DNA of 64,000 bases, from the NCBI GenBank assembly GCA_963732585.1, contig CAVSZY010000004.1, forward strand, positions 682,001 through 746,000, read 5' to 3'. Of this stretch, positions 40,965 to 52,136 are shown in pieces. Both the position numbers and the translations under genes were made by a program. The DNA is from WLMZ01 sp963732585 (GTDB lineage Bacteria > Actinomycetota > Acidimicrobiia > Acidimicrobiales > Ilumatobacteraceae). Numbering within the stretch: position 1 is the stretch's first letter; every line of letters starts with the position of its first letter. The notes under the pieces are model-generated. The model was not told the origin of the DNA, made no database searches, and worked only from the letters and a program-made list of their open reading frames with translations.

Positions 40965-41831
40965 TTACTCGTCGAGATCGGCGTTTGGCTCCAGCAATCG
41001 GGTGCGCATCGACTCGAACCGACGAGCGGTAACGACGTTGCGCTCCACCACTTCCTCTTCAAGCACCGTCACCCGCACACCACCGACCAGATCGGTGATC
41101 AAGTTGAACAAGGTGGCCGCAAGCACGATCACTCCGGTCAACCCAATCGCCAGGAACAGCCCGCCGATCCAGGCGCCGTGGTAGATCTCGCCACCCTTGA
41201 ATTCGAAGTTGTCCCAGCCGAACGACTCGAAAAACTTCTCCATATTGTCGATCGTGCCGGTGCGGTAGGCCACCTGCCAGAGCAACACCCCAGCGGTGAG
41301 GATGATGCCGTAAAGCACCATGCTGAACAAAAGCCCGACCTTGAACGCACTCCACGGATCGACATGGCGCACCACCCGGGTAACACGACGCACCCGCGGG
41401 CGTCGACGAGGGCGAGACGACTTGACGTTGGTTTGCCGCTGAGGTTCCGCCCGCCGTTGTTGAACGGGTTCGGGCTGGGCCGGAGGCGGACCTGGTGTGA
41501 GCACCGGGGTGGGCTCAACCGGCGCAACACGGGCTGCGGGAGCGGGCGTGGGCGCTGGCGTGGGCGCTGGCGAAGGTTGCGGGATCGGCATTGTGGGCGC
41601 AGGACGGCGGGCGACGATCGGGGTCGGCGTCGTCACCGCTGGCGGCGGGGGAGTAACACTCGGCACGGCAACAGTGGCCGCCGGAGGCGGAAGCTGCACC
41701 GGATTGCCGACCACGTGATCACGGCCGAGCAACACCCCGGCGGGTTGTTGGTTGAGGCTCTGTGCAGCGCGGCGTGCCGACGCAAGAAGCCCGTTGTCGC
41801 GGTCCGGCTGACCTGGCTGGAGAATGCCCAC
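40965..41831 (-). CDS. DUF3566 membrane protein, gyrA-associated
   Basis: 288 residues. An N-terminal Pro/Ala/Thr-rich region (about residues 45-125, with repeated PTPAP and PPPA) and a basic stretch SSRPRRRPRVRRVTRVVRHV lead to the DUF3566 core: DPWSAFKVGLLFSMVLYGIILTAGVLLW, then GAWIGGLFLAIGLTGVIVLAATLF, two membrane helices, and a conserved NLITDLVGGVRVTVLEE tail. The family is found beside gyrA in Actinomycetota; its function is unknown. The low-complexity N-terminus probably faces the cytoplasm. Confidence 0.85.
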   Translation of the reverse strand: MGILQPGQPDRDNGLLASARRAAQSLNQQPAGVLLGRDHVVGNPVQLPPPAATVAVPSVTPPPPAVTTPTPIVARRPAPTMPIPQPSPAPTPAPTPAPAARVAPVEPTPVLTPGPPPAQPEPVQQRRAEPQRQTNVKSSRPRRRPRVRRVTRVVRHVDPWSAFKVGLLFSMVLYGIILTAGVLLWQVAYRTGTIDNMEKFFESFGWDNFEFKGGEIYHGAWIGGLFLAIGLTGVIVLAATLFNLITDLVGGVRVTVLEEEVVERNVVTARRFESMRTRLLEPNADLDE

Positions 41832-41881
41832 ATCGTGAGTGTAGAAGGTGAATCACCCGGTGACGTGGCGCGCCGTGTGGA

Positions 41882-42196
41882 TCAGCCTGGCGAGGCAGAT
41901 GCCCGCGCTGTCGCCGACGCGCCGTCGACCACCACGGTGACCAGGAAATCTTCACCCAAGCTCGCCCACGAACTGACCGTTGCATCGTTGGCCGCGGCGA
42001 CGGCGAAGGCCTCCGCCGGCCCCAGTTCAGCTCCGGCAAGCGCCGCCGCATCGGCAGCTGATTGTGCCCGAGCTCGAGCGATCAACGTGGCCGACAGTCG
42101 CGCTGCAGCTACAACGACGACGATGCTGACGGCCACGATGGCCAACACCAGCAGCAGTGCCTGACCACGGTCGTTGCACTCAGTTCGACGGTTCAC
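41882..42196 (-). CDS. TadE/TadG-like pilus-assembly-type small protein
   Basis: 104 residues. The N-terminus MNRRTECNDRGQALLLVLAIVAVSIVVVVAAARL is a basic head followed by a hydrophobic helix and RARAQSAADAAALAGAEL, the signature of TadE-like and helicase/secretion-neighbourhood proteins (Rv3654c-like). Such proteins usually accompany a tad pilus cluster, but here it stands alone between DUF3566 and gyrA, 23 bp after gyrA. Membrane-anchored by its N-terminal helix. Confidence 0.7.
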   Translation of the reverse strand: MNRRTECNDRGQALLLVLAIVAVSIVVVVAAARLSATLIARARAQSAADAAALAGAELGPAEAFAVAAANDATVSSWASLGEDFLVTVVVDGASATARASASPG

Positions 42197-42219
42197 GCCG
42201 AACTGAGTGCCCGAGCGTC

Positions 42220-44705
<2,486 letters not shown>

Positions 44706-44706
<1 letters not shown>

Positions 44707-46682
44707 CAGATGTCCAGGAATCTCACGTCTTTGGCATTGGTTTGAATGAAGAACTTGCGGCTGTCGACGTCGTCGCCCATCAGCACGCTGACGATCTCAT
44801 CGGCGATCGCCGCCTCTTCCACGGTGACCTGCAGCAAGGTGCGCGAAGCGACGCTCATCGTTGTGCCACGCAACTCTTCCCAGTCCATTTCACCGAGACC
44901 CTTGAGGCGCTGGAAATCCTTCTTGTGGTTCGGGCGATCCTCGAGGAAATGAGCCTTGGCGGCATCGTCTTTGAGGTACACCTTCTCCTTGCCGATCTCC
45001 GTTGAATACAACGGCGGCTGGGCGATGTACACGAAGCCAGCTTCGACCAACGGACGCATTTGGCGGAAGAAGAAGGTGAGCAGCAACGTGCGGATGTGGC
45101 TGCCATCGACATCAGCGTCGGCGAGGATGATGATCTTGTGATAGCGCGACTTGTCGGAATCGAACTCGTCGCCGACACCGCCACCGATGGCGGTGATCAA
45201 GGTTTGCACCTCGGTGTTCTTCAACATCTTGTCGAGCCGGGCCCGTTCGACGTTGAGGATCTTGCCGCGGATCGGCAGAATCGCCTGGATACGCGGGTCA
45301 CGGGCATCGAGCGCCGTGCCACCGGCTGAGTCGCCTTCGACGATGAACAATTCGCTCTCCGCGGGATTGCCGCTGGTGCAGTCCTTCAGCTTGTCGGGCA
45401 TGCCCGCGCCGGCCAGTGCCGTCTTGCGGCGGATCGCGTTGCGGGCGTTTTTGGCGGCGACACGAGCCTGGGCGGCGGAGAGCGCCTTTTTGACGACGCG
45501 GTTGGCTTCGGCCGGATTCTCTTCCAACCATTCGGCGAGGCGTTCGTTGGTGGCCTTTTGCACAAACGAGCGCATCGGCACGTTGCCGAGCTTGGCCTTG
45601 GTCTGGCCCTCGAATTGCGGCTCACGTAACTTCACAGCGACGATCGCGGTGATGCCCTCGCGAATGTCTTCGCCGAGCAGGTTGTCGTCTTTCTCCTTCA
45701 ACAGGTTCTTGGCACGCGCGTACTTGTTGACGACGCTGGTCAACGCCGTCTTGAAACCCTCGACGTGCATGCCACCTTCTGTGGTGGAGATGCCGTTGGC
45801 GTAGCCATGGATGCCCTCGTAGTAGCCCGTGTTCCACTGCATGGCGATATCGAGCGTCTGGCCACCCTCGTCATCGGAATCCTCGTAGAAGGCGACCTTG
45901 CTGAACAACGCCTCCTTGGAAGCATTGAGGTGCTTGACGAAATCGACGATGCCACCCTTGTACTGATAGGTGACCTTTTGTTCCTTGCCAGGACGCTCGT
46001 CGCTGAAGACGATCTCCAGGCCGCGGTTCAAAAACGCCATCGTCTGCAGACGCTCCAACACGGTGCGAGCGACGAACTCGGTGCCCTCGGCAAAGAAGAT
46101 CGTTGGATCCGGCCAGAAGGTGACCGCCGTACCACTGGTGCGGCCGCGCGGGCTGCTGCCGACAACTGCGATCTTGCCCTGCGGCTTGCCGCCTTTGGCA
46201 TACATCTGCTGGTAATGGCTGCCACCGCGGTCGACATCGAGCATGAGCTTCTCACTCAAGGCATTGACCACGCTGACACCAACGCCGTGCAGGCCGCCGG
46301 AGACCTTGTAACCCTCGCCGCCGAACTTGCCGCCAGCGTGCAACACGGTGAGCACCACTTCGGCCGCGCTCTTGCCCTTGTGCGGACCAGACGGATAAGG
46401 GTCGACGGGGATACCACGACCGTCGTCGCTGACCCGACAGCCACCATCGGCTTGCAGCGTGACCGAAATCGAGGTGCAATAGCCAGCCATTGCCTCGTCG
46501 ACGGAGTTGTCGACGACTTCCCAGATGAGGTGATGCAGGCCAGCCAAACCGGTTGAGCCGATGTACATACCCGGGCGTTTGCGCACGGGATCGAGGCCCT
46601 CGAGGACCTGAATGTCTTTGCGCGCCGTAGTCGGCGGTGCCTTGCGTATTTCGGGAGGCAGCTTTGGCGCCAGCGTCGACAA
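44706..46682 (-). CDS. gyrB: DNA gyrase subunit B (5' end uncertain, possible frameshift at 46620)
   Basis: ATPase domain: EVVDNSVDEAMAG, DGRGIPVD, GGLHGVGVSVVNALS. TOPRIM: FIVEGDSAGGTA, RGKILNVE and DADVDGSHIRTLLL. The frame as read starts at TTG 46682 and gives an odd N-terminus before KDIQVLEGLDPVRKRPGMYIG. In the neighbouring frame an ATG at 46731 (or 46725) gives MSMTDTPPNSSEP and ends TADYGA, which joins directly to KDIQVLEGL if one base at 46620 is dropped; YGAKDIQVLEGL is the usual GyrB start. So the true gene probably spans 44706-46731, with an insertion error or an alternative start. Confidence 0.93.
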
Positions 46683-46967
46683 CCTCGACGCCAGGCTCTG
46701 ATGAATTTGGTGGGGTGTCTGTCATCGACACAGAAGACCTCTTGGGTTGGGACGCTTCGTTAGCGATGGTTTCGCCGCGGAAGCCCGGCAGATCATGCAG
46801 GTGGTTTGTCAGAGGGCGAACCGACCCGCAGGCGGCACGCCGATCGCCCGTTTCGAGCTGTCGAAGTGGATGTTCTCAGCCTACCAAATGGGTATCACAA
46901 AGATGTGATTTACCGACGGTTCCGTGCCATGAGCCAATTCTTTACGAAACGGCTCAAAATTGGCGTC

Positions 46968-47270
46968 TCAGCGCCGCTTGACCCGAATATCGAAACGCGA
47001 GACCTCTAAACCCGCTATGGACCGCAGGCGTTCGATTACGTCGGACTCCAGGAAGCGCAACTGAGTGGCCCATGTCGGGTCATCGACCTCGACCAGGAGA
47101 TGGTCGTGATCGAACTTTATCGGACGCACATGCTCAGCTACGGCAGGGCCGACGGCATCACTCCACCGAGCGAACAACGACCCCATCGACTTAGCGCTGA
47201 CCGGCGAGCCGCGCAGACCCCGCAGTACCTGGTCGAGACTCGACTGCAAGGGCAAGGGTTCGTTGGACAT
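46968..47270 (-). CDS. dciA: DciA-like protein (DUF721), replicative helicase loader
   Basis: 100 residues with the DUF721 pattern LDQVLRGLRGSPVSAKSMGSLFARWSDAVGPAVAEHVRPIKFDHDHLLVEVDDPTWATQLRFLESDVIERL. DciA proteins help load the replicative helicase DnaB in bacteria that lack DnaC or DnaI. The gene lies between recF and gyrB, the classical actinobacterial position, and overlaps the recF stop by one base. A 236-bp space separates it from the probable gyrB start and holds no other supported gene; it may contain the gyrB promoter. Confidence 0.85.
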   Translation of the reverse strand: MSNEPLPLQSSLDQVLRGLRGSPVSAKSMGSLFARWSDAVGPAVAEHVRPIKFDHDHLLVEVDDPTWATQLRFLESDVIERLRSIAGLEVSRFDIRVKRR

Positions 47271-48349
47271 CAGGCGATCACCGTACCCGCGCTGATGTGC
47301 ACGACGCTGTCTGGGTGGGCATCGATTGGCAGCGCCGCGGCCGTGGTCATCAGCACCTGACCGACGGGCAGGTGCGACAGCAGCGCTGTCGCCCGGGTGG
47401 CATCCAACTCGGACAACACATCGTCGAGCACCAACACGGGTGGCGAACCCGTCCGCTCGGCGATCAAACGGTGCGAGGCCAAGCGCAAGGCCAATGCCAA
47501 ACAGCGCTGCTCGCCCTGGGAGGCATGTGTTCGCGCCGGCAATCCGTTGATTGCCAATTCGAGTTCGTCACGATGCGGCCCAACCGAGGTTGTTTGGCGG
47601 CGGAGGTCATCGTGACGGGCTTCGGCCAATGCGGCAGCCAAACCACCGCGCCGCCAAATCGGTTCGTAGACAACATCGATCGCCGTTCGCACCCCCGCAA
47701 GTTGTTCATAGGCCTCGACGATCAGCGGTTCCAACCGGGCGATCAAGGTGGCCCGGGCATGGCCAAGCTGCTCACCGGCCTGAGTGAGCTTCGAATCCCA
47801 AACATCGAGGGTCAATTCAGCGTCCTCAGCGAGGCGGCCACCCAACTGCTTCAACAGCGAGTTGCGCTGTTTGACGAGGCGATCGATCTCCAGGCGCAAG
47901 GCGTCGTACTTCACGGCTAGGGCAACGAGCGTGTCGTCCATGAATCGGCGTCGATCTTGCGGGCCCTCCTTGACGATCGCCAAGTCATCGGGTGAAAACA
48001 CCGTCACCCGTAACACGCCGAGCAACTCGCGACTGCGCCCCAAGCGCTGCCGATTGATCAGAATCCGGTTGCGACCGCGGCGATTGAGCTCGGCTTCGAT
48101 CAGCATCTCACGACCCTCGTCGTGGATCACCATAGCCCGTATCACGGCTTGTTCGGCGCCGCTGCGAATCAGCGCATCCAGCGGTGCGCCACGAAACGAA
48201 TCGAGCGTCGCCAGGAAGGCCAAGGCCTCGGCGAGGTTCGTCTTTCCCTGCCCGTTGTTGCCGATGATCGCAGTTGTGCCAGGTGCAAATGTCAGTTCAG
48301 CTGCGCTGTAGTTGCGAAAGTCGACCAACTCAAGCGAACGGACATGCAC
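47270..48349 (-). CDS. recF: DNA replication and repair protein RecF
   Basis: 359 residues with a GTG start (VHVRSLELVDFRNYSAAELTF). SMC-like ATPase: Walker A IIGNNGQGKTNLAEAL, RRRFMDDTLVAL region, signature TSVGPHRDELEL and ASQGEQRCLALAL, Walker B LVLDDVLSELDATR. It loads RecA at gaps through RecO/RecR. In this window it lies between dnaN and dciA as expected; 25 bp separate it from dnaN. Confidence 0.95.
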   Translation of the reverse strand: MHVRSLELVDFRNYSAAELTFAPGTTAIIGNNGQGKTNLAEALAFLATLDSFRGAPLDALIRSGAEQAVIRAMVIHDEGREMLIEAELNRRGRNRILINRQRLGRSRELLGVLRVTVFSPDDLAIVKEGPQDRRRFMDDTLVALAVKYDALRLEIDRLVKQRNSLLKQLGGRLAEDAELTLDVWDSKLTQAGEQLGHARATLIARLEPLIVEAYEQLAGVRTAIDVVYEPIWRRGGLAAALAEARHDDLRRQTTSVGPHRDELELAINGLPARTHASQGEQRCLALALRLASHRLIAERTGSPPVLVLDDVLSELDATRATALLSHLPVGQVLMTTAAALPIDAHPDSVVHISAGTVIA

Positions 48350-48374
48350 GGGCGCAGGCTAGTGGCGAGACCCG

Positions 48375-49469
48375 TTAGGGCACCCGCACGGGCATCAGCA
48401 GGTAGAGGTACTCACTGGTGCCAACGCCGCGCAGCACCGCCGGCTTCAACGCATCGACCGTCTCCAAGGTGATTTCATCGGTGCTCATCGCATCGACGCC
48501 ACTGGCGAAATAGTCGGGGTTGAAGGCCACCGTCAGTTCGGCACCTTCCAGCCGGGCGTCGAGTTCTTCCACGGCGTTACCGACGTCTTGGGTGATCGCC
48601 GTCAGCCGCAGGCTGTCGGCCGACATCTGCAAGCGGATCGGCGTCGAATCGCGAGCCAGCAGTTTGACGCGGCGGATGGCCTCGATCAACGGCTCACGAG
48701 CGACCGTCAGTTTGTTCGGGTAGCTCGCCGGGATGAGCTGGCGATAGTTCGGGAAATCGCCCTCGATCAACCGCGTCGTCAGGCTGGTCGATCCGATTTG
48801 GAAGGTGGCTTCACGCTCGCCGAGCCGCAGTGTCAGTTCGCTGGCGCTGCCGATCAGCTTTTGCAGTTCGCTCAAGGCACGTCCGGGGACCAGTACCTTT
48901 TGCTCGGCACCGAGCACGCTGGCACCAGGCAGATCACGCACCGCCAAACGGTACGAGTCGGTGGCCACCATGCGCATGCCGTCGTTCTCGGCGGCGAGCA
49001 ACACACCGGTCAGGATCGGGCGGGCTTCGTCGGAGCTTGCGGCTCGGACCACCTGGCGTAACGCCTCGCCAACCTGCGTGCTCGACAACGTCACGGCGCT
49101 CGACGCCGGTGCACTGAGGCGCGGGTAATCATCAAGCGACAATGGGCGCACGGAGAACTGCGACCGGCCGCCGGAAATCTGCACGTCGTCGCCATCGACC
49201 GCCACCTCGACGGTGCCAGGGCTCAAGGAACGGACGATGTCGGCACTGAGACGAGCGGGCAAGACAACGCCGCCGTCACGTTCGCCGCCAACCTCGATCT
49301 GCAGCTGAATCGTCAGCTCCAGATCTGTCCCGGTGATCGTCAGCGCATCGCCGACCAACTCCAGACGCAAACCGGAGAGCACCGGCAGTGTTCCGGTGCG
49401 ACCCGTGGCCGCACGACTCGCAGTACTGAGCCCCTCGGCAAGGACATCTCGTTCGCAACGAAATTTCAC
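48375..49469 (-). CDS. dnaN: DNA polymerase III beta subunit (sliding clamp)
   Basis: 364 residues from ATG 49469 (MKFRCERDVLAEGLSTASRAA). Three clamp domains are recognisable, for example VLPARLSADIVRSL, ATDSYRLAVRDLPGAS and GDFPNYRQLIPASYPNKLTV; it ends with YLYLLMPVRVP, the conserved C-terminus of the clamp. A homodimeric ring that tethers the replicase to DNA. The upstream 247 bp to dnaA contain DnaA boxes and form part of oriC. Confidence 0.96.
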   Translation of the reverse strand: MKFRCERDVLAEGLSTASRAATGRTGTLPVLSGLRLELVGDALTITGTDLELTIQLQIEVGGERDGGVVLPARLSADIVRSLSPGTVEVAVDGDDVQISGGRSQFSVRPLSLDDYPRLSAPASSAVTLSSTQVGEALRQVVRAASSDEARPILTGVLLAAENDGMRMVATDSYRLAVRDLPGASVLGAEQKVLVPGRALSELQKLIGSASELTLRLGEREATFQIGSTSLTTRLIEGDFPNYRQLIPASYPNKLTVAREPLIEAIRRVKLLARDSTPIRLQMSADSLRLTAITQDVGNAVEELDARLEGAELTVAFNPDYFASGVDAMSTDEITLETVDALKPAVLRGVGTSEYLYLLMPVRVP

Positions 49470-49716
49470 TGTGCGACCTTTCTCACCAGAACGGTGCTGT
49501 ATGAACTGATAATGGTATTAACAGCTGTGGATTGTGAACAACCTTGTATTTGTGCAGCGTGCGAGCAGTTTTCTTGTTCGCGAGTTGTCCACTGCCGCCC
49601 ACAGGTCAAAAATGGCATCGATGTAATTCGGTGGACAAGATCGCGTTGTCCACGGGACAAGGGGTGGTCGTACACACGCTGCCGACGCGTTGTACACAGG
49701 GCTGAGAATCGGGCCG
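49470..49716. other. oriC, left part (between dnaN and dnaA)
   Basis: At least five DnaA-box-like 9-mers: TGTGGATTG (49526-49534), TTGTCCACT (49585-49593), GGTGGACAA (49630-49638), TTGTCCACG (49646-49654) and TTGTACACA (49690-49698). All differ from TTATCCACA/TTGTCCACA by one or two bases. An AT-rich segment with TGATAATGGTATTAA (49507-49521) is a candidate unwinding element. The region between dnaN and dnaA is the usual actinobacterial origin. Confidence 0.8.
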
Positions 49717-51126
49717 TCATGCGCGCTTCAGGCTGCCGATCATCTCTGTGACCTGGTCGTATACCTGTTTACGCTCGCTCATCAGGCGTTGGATCTTCTC
49801 CACGGCGTGAATCACCGTCGTATGGTCACGGCCGCCGAAAAGGCGAGCGATGGCCGGGTATGAGAGGTCGGTGAGATCACGAAAGGCGTACATCGCGATT
49901 TGGCGAGAGGTGACCAACGGCCGTTGTCGGCTCTTCCCACACAGGGCGTCGACACTGTGGCCGAGGTGGATAGCCATCTCCGCCAACAGTTCCGCGTCGG
50001 TGCGCGTCTTGGTGGTGCGATCCGAGAGCAGATCCTTGAGCAGCGTTTCGGCGAGGTGGGTGGTGATCGGTACGCGGTTCAAGCTGGCGTAGGCCGTAAC
50101 CCTGATCAGCGCTCCCTCGAGCTCACGAATGTTCGAGGTGATATGGGTGGCGATGAACTCCAACGTCTCGGCTGGCACCCGCGAATCGTTGCGTTCCGCC
50201 TTGTTGCGCAGAATCGCCAGACGGGTCTCCATGTCCGGAGGCTGAACGTCGGTGATCAAGCCCCAGCGGAAGCGACCGCGCAGGCGTTCCTCCAGGGTCG
50301 GAATGGCGTCGGGCATCCGGTCGCTGGAGATGACGATCTGCTTGTTGGCGCCATGCAAGCTGTTGAAGGTATGGAAGAACTCCTCCTGGAGCCCTTCCTT
50401 GCCCTCCATGAACTGGATGTCGTCGATCAACAACACGTCGATGTCGCGGTACCGGCGCTTGAAATTTGCCGTGGTGTTGCTGCGGATGGCGTCGACGTAT
50501 TCATTGAGAAAAGTCTCGGTGCTCACGTAACGGACAACATCGTGTTGGTAATGGCGATGGACGTAGTGGCCGATCGCGTGCAACAGGTGGGTCTTTCCGA
50601 GGCCCGCCTGGCCGTAGATGAACAGTGGGTTGTAGCTCCGCCCGGGCGTTTCGGCGACGCGTTGAGCGGCAGCAAGGGCAAATTGGTTGGATTGTCCTTT
50701 GACAAAAGCGTCGAAGGAATATCGCGGGTTGAGGCCGGCCAAATCATTAGGATTTGATTCAGACGAGCTTCGCGACGAACCGCTCGAATGCGACGAGTAG
50801 TTTGTCGATTGTGGCGCCGACTCAGCATGGTGCCCGTCGTCAACCATCCGATCCTCACGGCTCGAGACATAGACGTCATCGACCTGAACCTCGACAAGAA
50901 AGGTACGGTGACCTGCGCCGACGTCATCGAGGGCATCGCGTACGAGCGGCAGGTAGCGGCTCATGATTCGATCTCGAAGCAAGGTATTCGGGGCGGAAAC
51001 GCGCAGCTCGTCTGCGCTGCTTTCGAGGGCCACGACGTCTTGAAAAGTTGACATCCAGACGGCCTCGGAGACCTGCGCTCGGAGCAATTGCGAGACCGCC
51101 ATCCACAGCTGATCATGCTCGTTCAC
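49717..51126 (-). CDS. dnaA: Chromosomal replication initiator DnaA
   Basis: About 469 residues. Domain I (VNEHDQLWMAVSQLLRAQV), a Ser/Asn-rich linker (about 105-130), AAA+ domain with Walker A GQAGLGKTHLL and Walker B DVLLIDDIQFMEG, and the domain IV signature GGRDHTTVIHAVEKI. GTG 51126 is chosen over GTG 51132 because AGGAGG immediately precedes the latter, leaving no spacing. It binds DnaA boxes on both sides of its own gene and melts oriC. Transcribed toward dnaN. Confidence 0.95.
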   Translation of the reverse strand: MNEHDQLWMAVSQLLRAQVSEAVWMSTFQDVVALESSADELRVSAPNTLLRDRIMSRYLPLVRDALDDVGAGHRTFLVEVQVDDVYVSSREDRMVDDGHHAESAPQSTNYSSHSSGSSRSSSESNPNDLAGLNPRYSFDAFVKGQSNQFALAAAQRVAETPGRSYNPLFIYGQAGLGKTHLLHAIGHYVHRHYQHDVVRYVSTETFLNEYVDAIRSNTTANFKRRYRDIDVLLIDDIQFMEGKEGLQEEFFHTFNSLHGANKQIVISSDRMPDAIPTLEERLRGRFRWGLITDVQPPDMETRLAILRNKAERNDSRVPAETLEFIATHITSNIRELEGALIRVTAYASLNRVPITTHLAETLLKDLLSDRTTKTRTDAELLAEMAIHLGHSVDALCGKSRQRPLVTSRQIAMYAFRDLTDLSYPAIARLFGGRDHTTVIHAVEKIQRLMSERKQVYDQVTEMIGSLKRA

Positions 51127-51441
51127 CAGCACCCTCCTCTCTTCTTCCGGGAATTAATCCACACTATTGTCCACACACTGTGGACAAGAAATCTGCTGCC
51201 TCGCACACGTCTCCCCCCGCAGCCCGCTGCACGCTAACAGCCGCGCGGCGTGGCCGCACTTGGCGACGCACACATCGAAGGGCCGCAACCGACGCAAATG
51301 CCACATCGCCGCCGTCGAGCGGACTAGCCTGCGGCAGTTGTCAAGTGATGCGCCTGTCCCGTAGTCTGTTCGACGGTCTGGAAACGGCTTGCAATGTGTC
51401 GCGGCCTACCAGAGTGAACTTTTCTGCTGAGGAGGCCTGCG
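51127..51441. other. oriC, right part and rpmH promoter region
   Basis: A 315-bp gap with three close DnaA boxes at 51155-51187: TAATCCACA, a perfect TTGTCCACA (51167-51175) and a perfect TGTGGACAA (51179-51187), the last two in opposite orientation 3 bp apart. Further right, TTGTCA (51338) and TAGTCT (51362) with an 18-base spacer are a possible sigma-70-type promoter for rpmH. No reading frame here is convincing. Confidence 0.75.
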
Positions 51442-51576
51442 TTGAAGCGCACCTACCAACCAAACAACCTACAACGAGCCAAGAAGCACGGTTTCCGTGC
51501 CCGTATGGCAACCCGCGGTGGCCGCGCTGTGCTCAAGGCACGCCGCGCTAAGGGCCGCCACCGTCTGTCCGCTTGA
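51442..51576 (+). CDS. rpmH: 50S ribosomal protein L34
   Basis: 44 residues, TTG start with GAGGAGG 6-7 bases upstream: LKRTYQPNNLQRAKKHGFRARM followed by TRGGRAVLKARRAKGRHRLSA, the full L34 sequence pattern. First gene of the rightward rpmH-rnpA-yidD-yidC-jag-rsmG operon. Too short to be noticed by size but unmistakable. Its stop overlaps the rnpA start as TTGA. Confidence 0.95.
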   Translation: MKRTYQPNNLQRAKKHGFRARMATRGGRAVLKARRAKGRHRLSA

Positions 51577-51914
51577 TCGACTCGATCGGCGAACGCGCCT
51601 CGTTCGAGCGCCTTGCGCGTGACGGAACTCGGGCGCGTGCCGGAGTGTTGTGGTGCACGTTCGTACACGATTCAGCCCTAACTCGCCCCCAAGTGGCGTT
51701 TGCGATCGGCCACGCGGTCGGTTCGGCGGTTCGTCGGAACAAGGTTCGTCGGCGGCTTCGAGCATTGCTTGCCCGCCCCGATGTTTCATTGCCGCCAGGG
51801 TTGTACCTGGTAGGAGCCCGTCCCGCTGCAGTCGAACGGTCCTACAACGAACTGATGTTCGATTGCGATCTGTTACTCAAACGGATGACCGCTCCGGGAT
51901 CAACCGGCGGTTGA
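51573..51914 (+). CDS. rnpA: Ribonuclease P protein component
   Basis: 113 residues, TTG start. The RNR-type core is GSAVRRNKVRRRLRALLAR (about residues 50-68), with PQVAFAIGHAVG before it. It assists the RNase P RNA in removing tRNA 5' leaders. The start overlaps the rpmH stop and its own stop overlaps the yidD start (both TTGA), so the three genes are translationally coupled. Confidence 0.92.
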   Translation: MIDSIGERASFERLARDGTRARAGVLWCTFVHDSALTRPQVAFAIGHAVGSAVRRNKVRRRLRALLARPDVSLPPGLYLVGARPAAVERSYNELMFDCDLLLKRMTAPGSTGG

Positions 51915-52132
51915 TCGGTGCCGTTCGATGGTACCAGCGTGCCTTTTCCGGTCGCCCTTCCCCGTGTCGTTTCACGCCGAGTTGTTCGGCGTTCGCCGTT
52001 GAAGCGTTGCAGGTGCATGGTTCCAGCCGTGGACTGTGGCTCTCGATGCGTCGTCTCTGTCGTTGCCGGCCGTTCGGCCCCAGCGGGTTCGATCCCGTTC
52101 CCGAAGTTCATTCGTCGAAAGTGAAGAAGTAG
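51911..52132 (+). CDS. yidD: Membrane protein insertion efficiency factor YidD
   Basis: 73 residues from TTG 51911 (TTGA overlap with rnpA): LIGAVRWYQRAFSGRPSPCRFTPSCSAFAVEALQVHG, matching the YidD pattern with CRFxPSCS. It continues RPFGPSGFDPVP. A longer frame upstream exists but lies inside rnpA. It assists YidC; the gene is 4 bp before yidC. Confidence 0.9.
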   Translation: MIGAVRWYQRAFSGRPSPCRFTPSCSAFAVEALQVHGSSRGLWLSMRRLCRCRPFGPSGFDPVPEVHSSKVKK

Positions 52133-52136
52133 TCCC

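Noticed and set aside
51650..51910. Extended N-terminus for YidD
   Set aside because: The part before 51911 overlaps rnpA and is Arg/Pro/Ser-rich; the TTGA overlap gives a good start for YidD.
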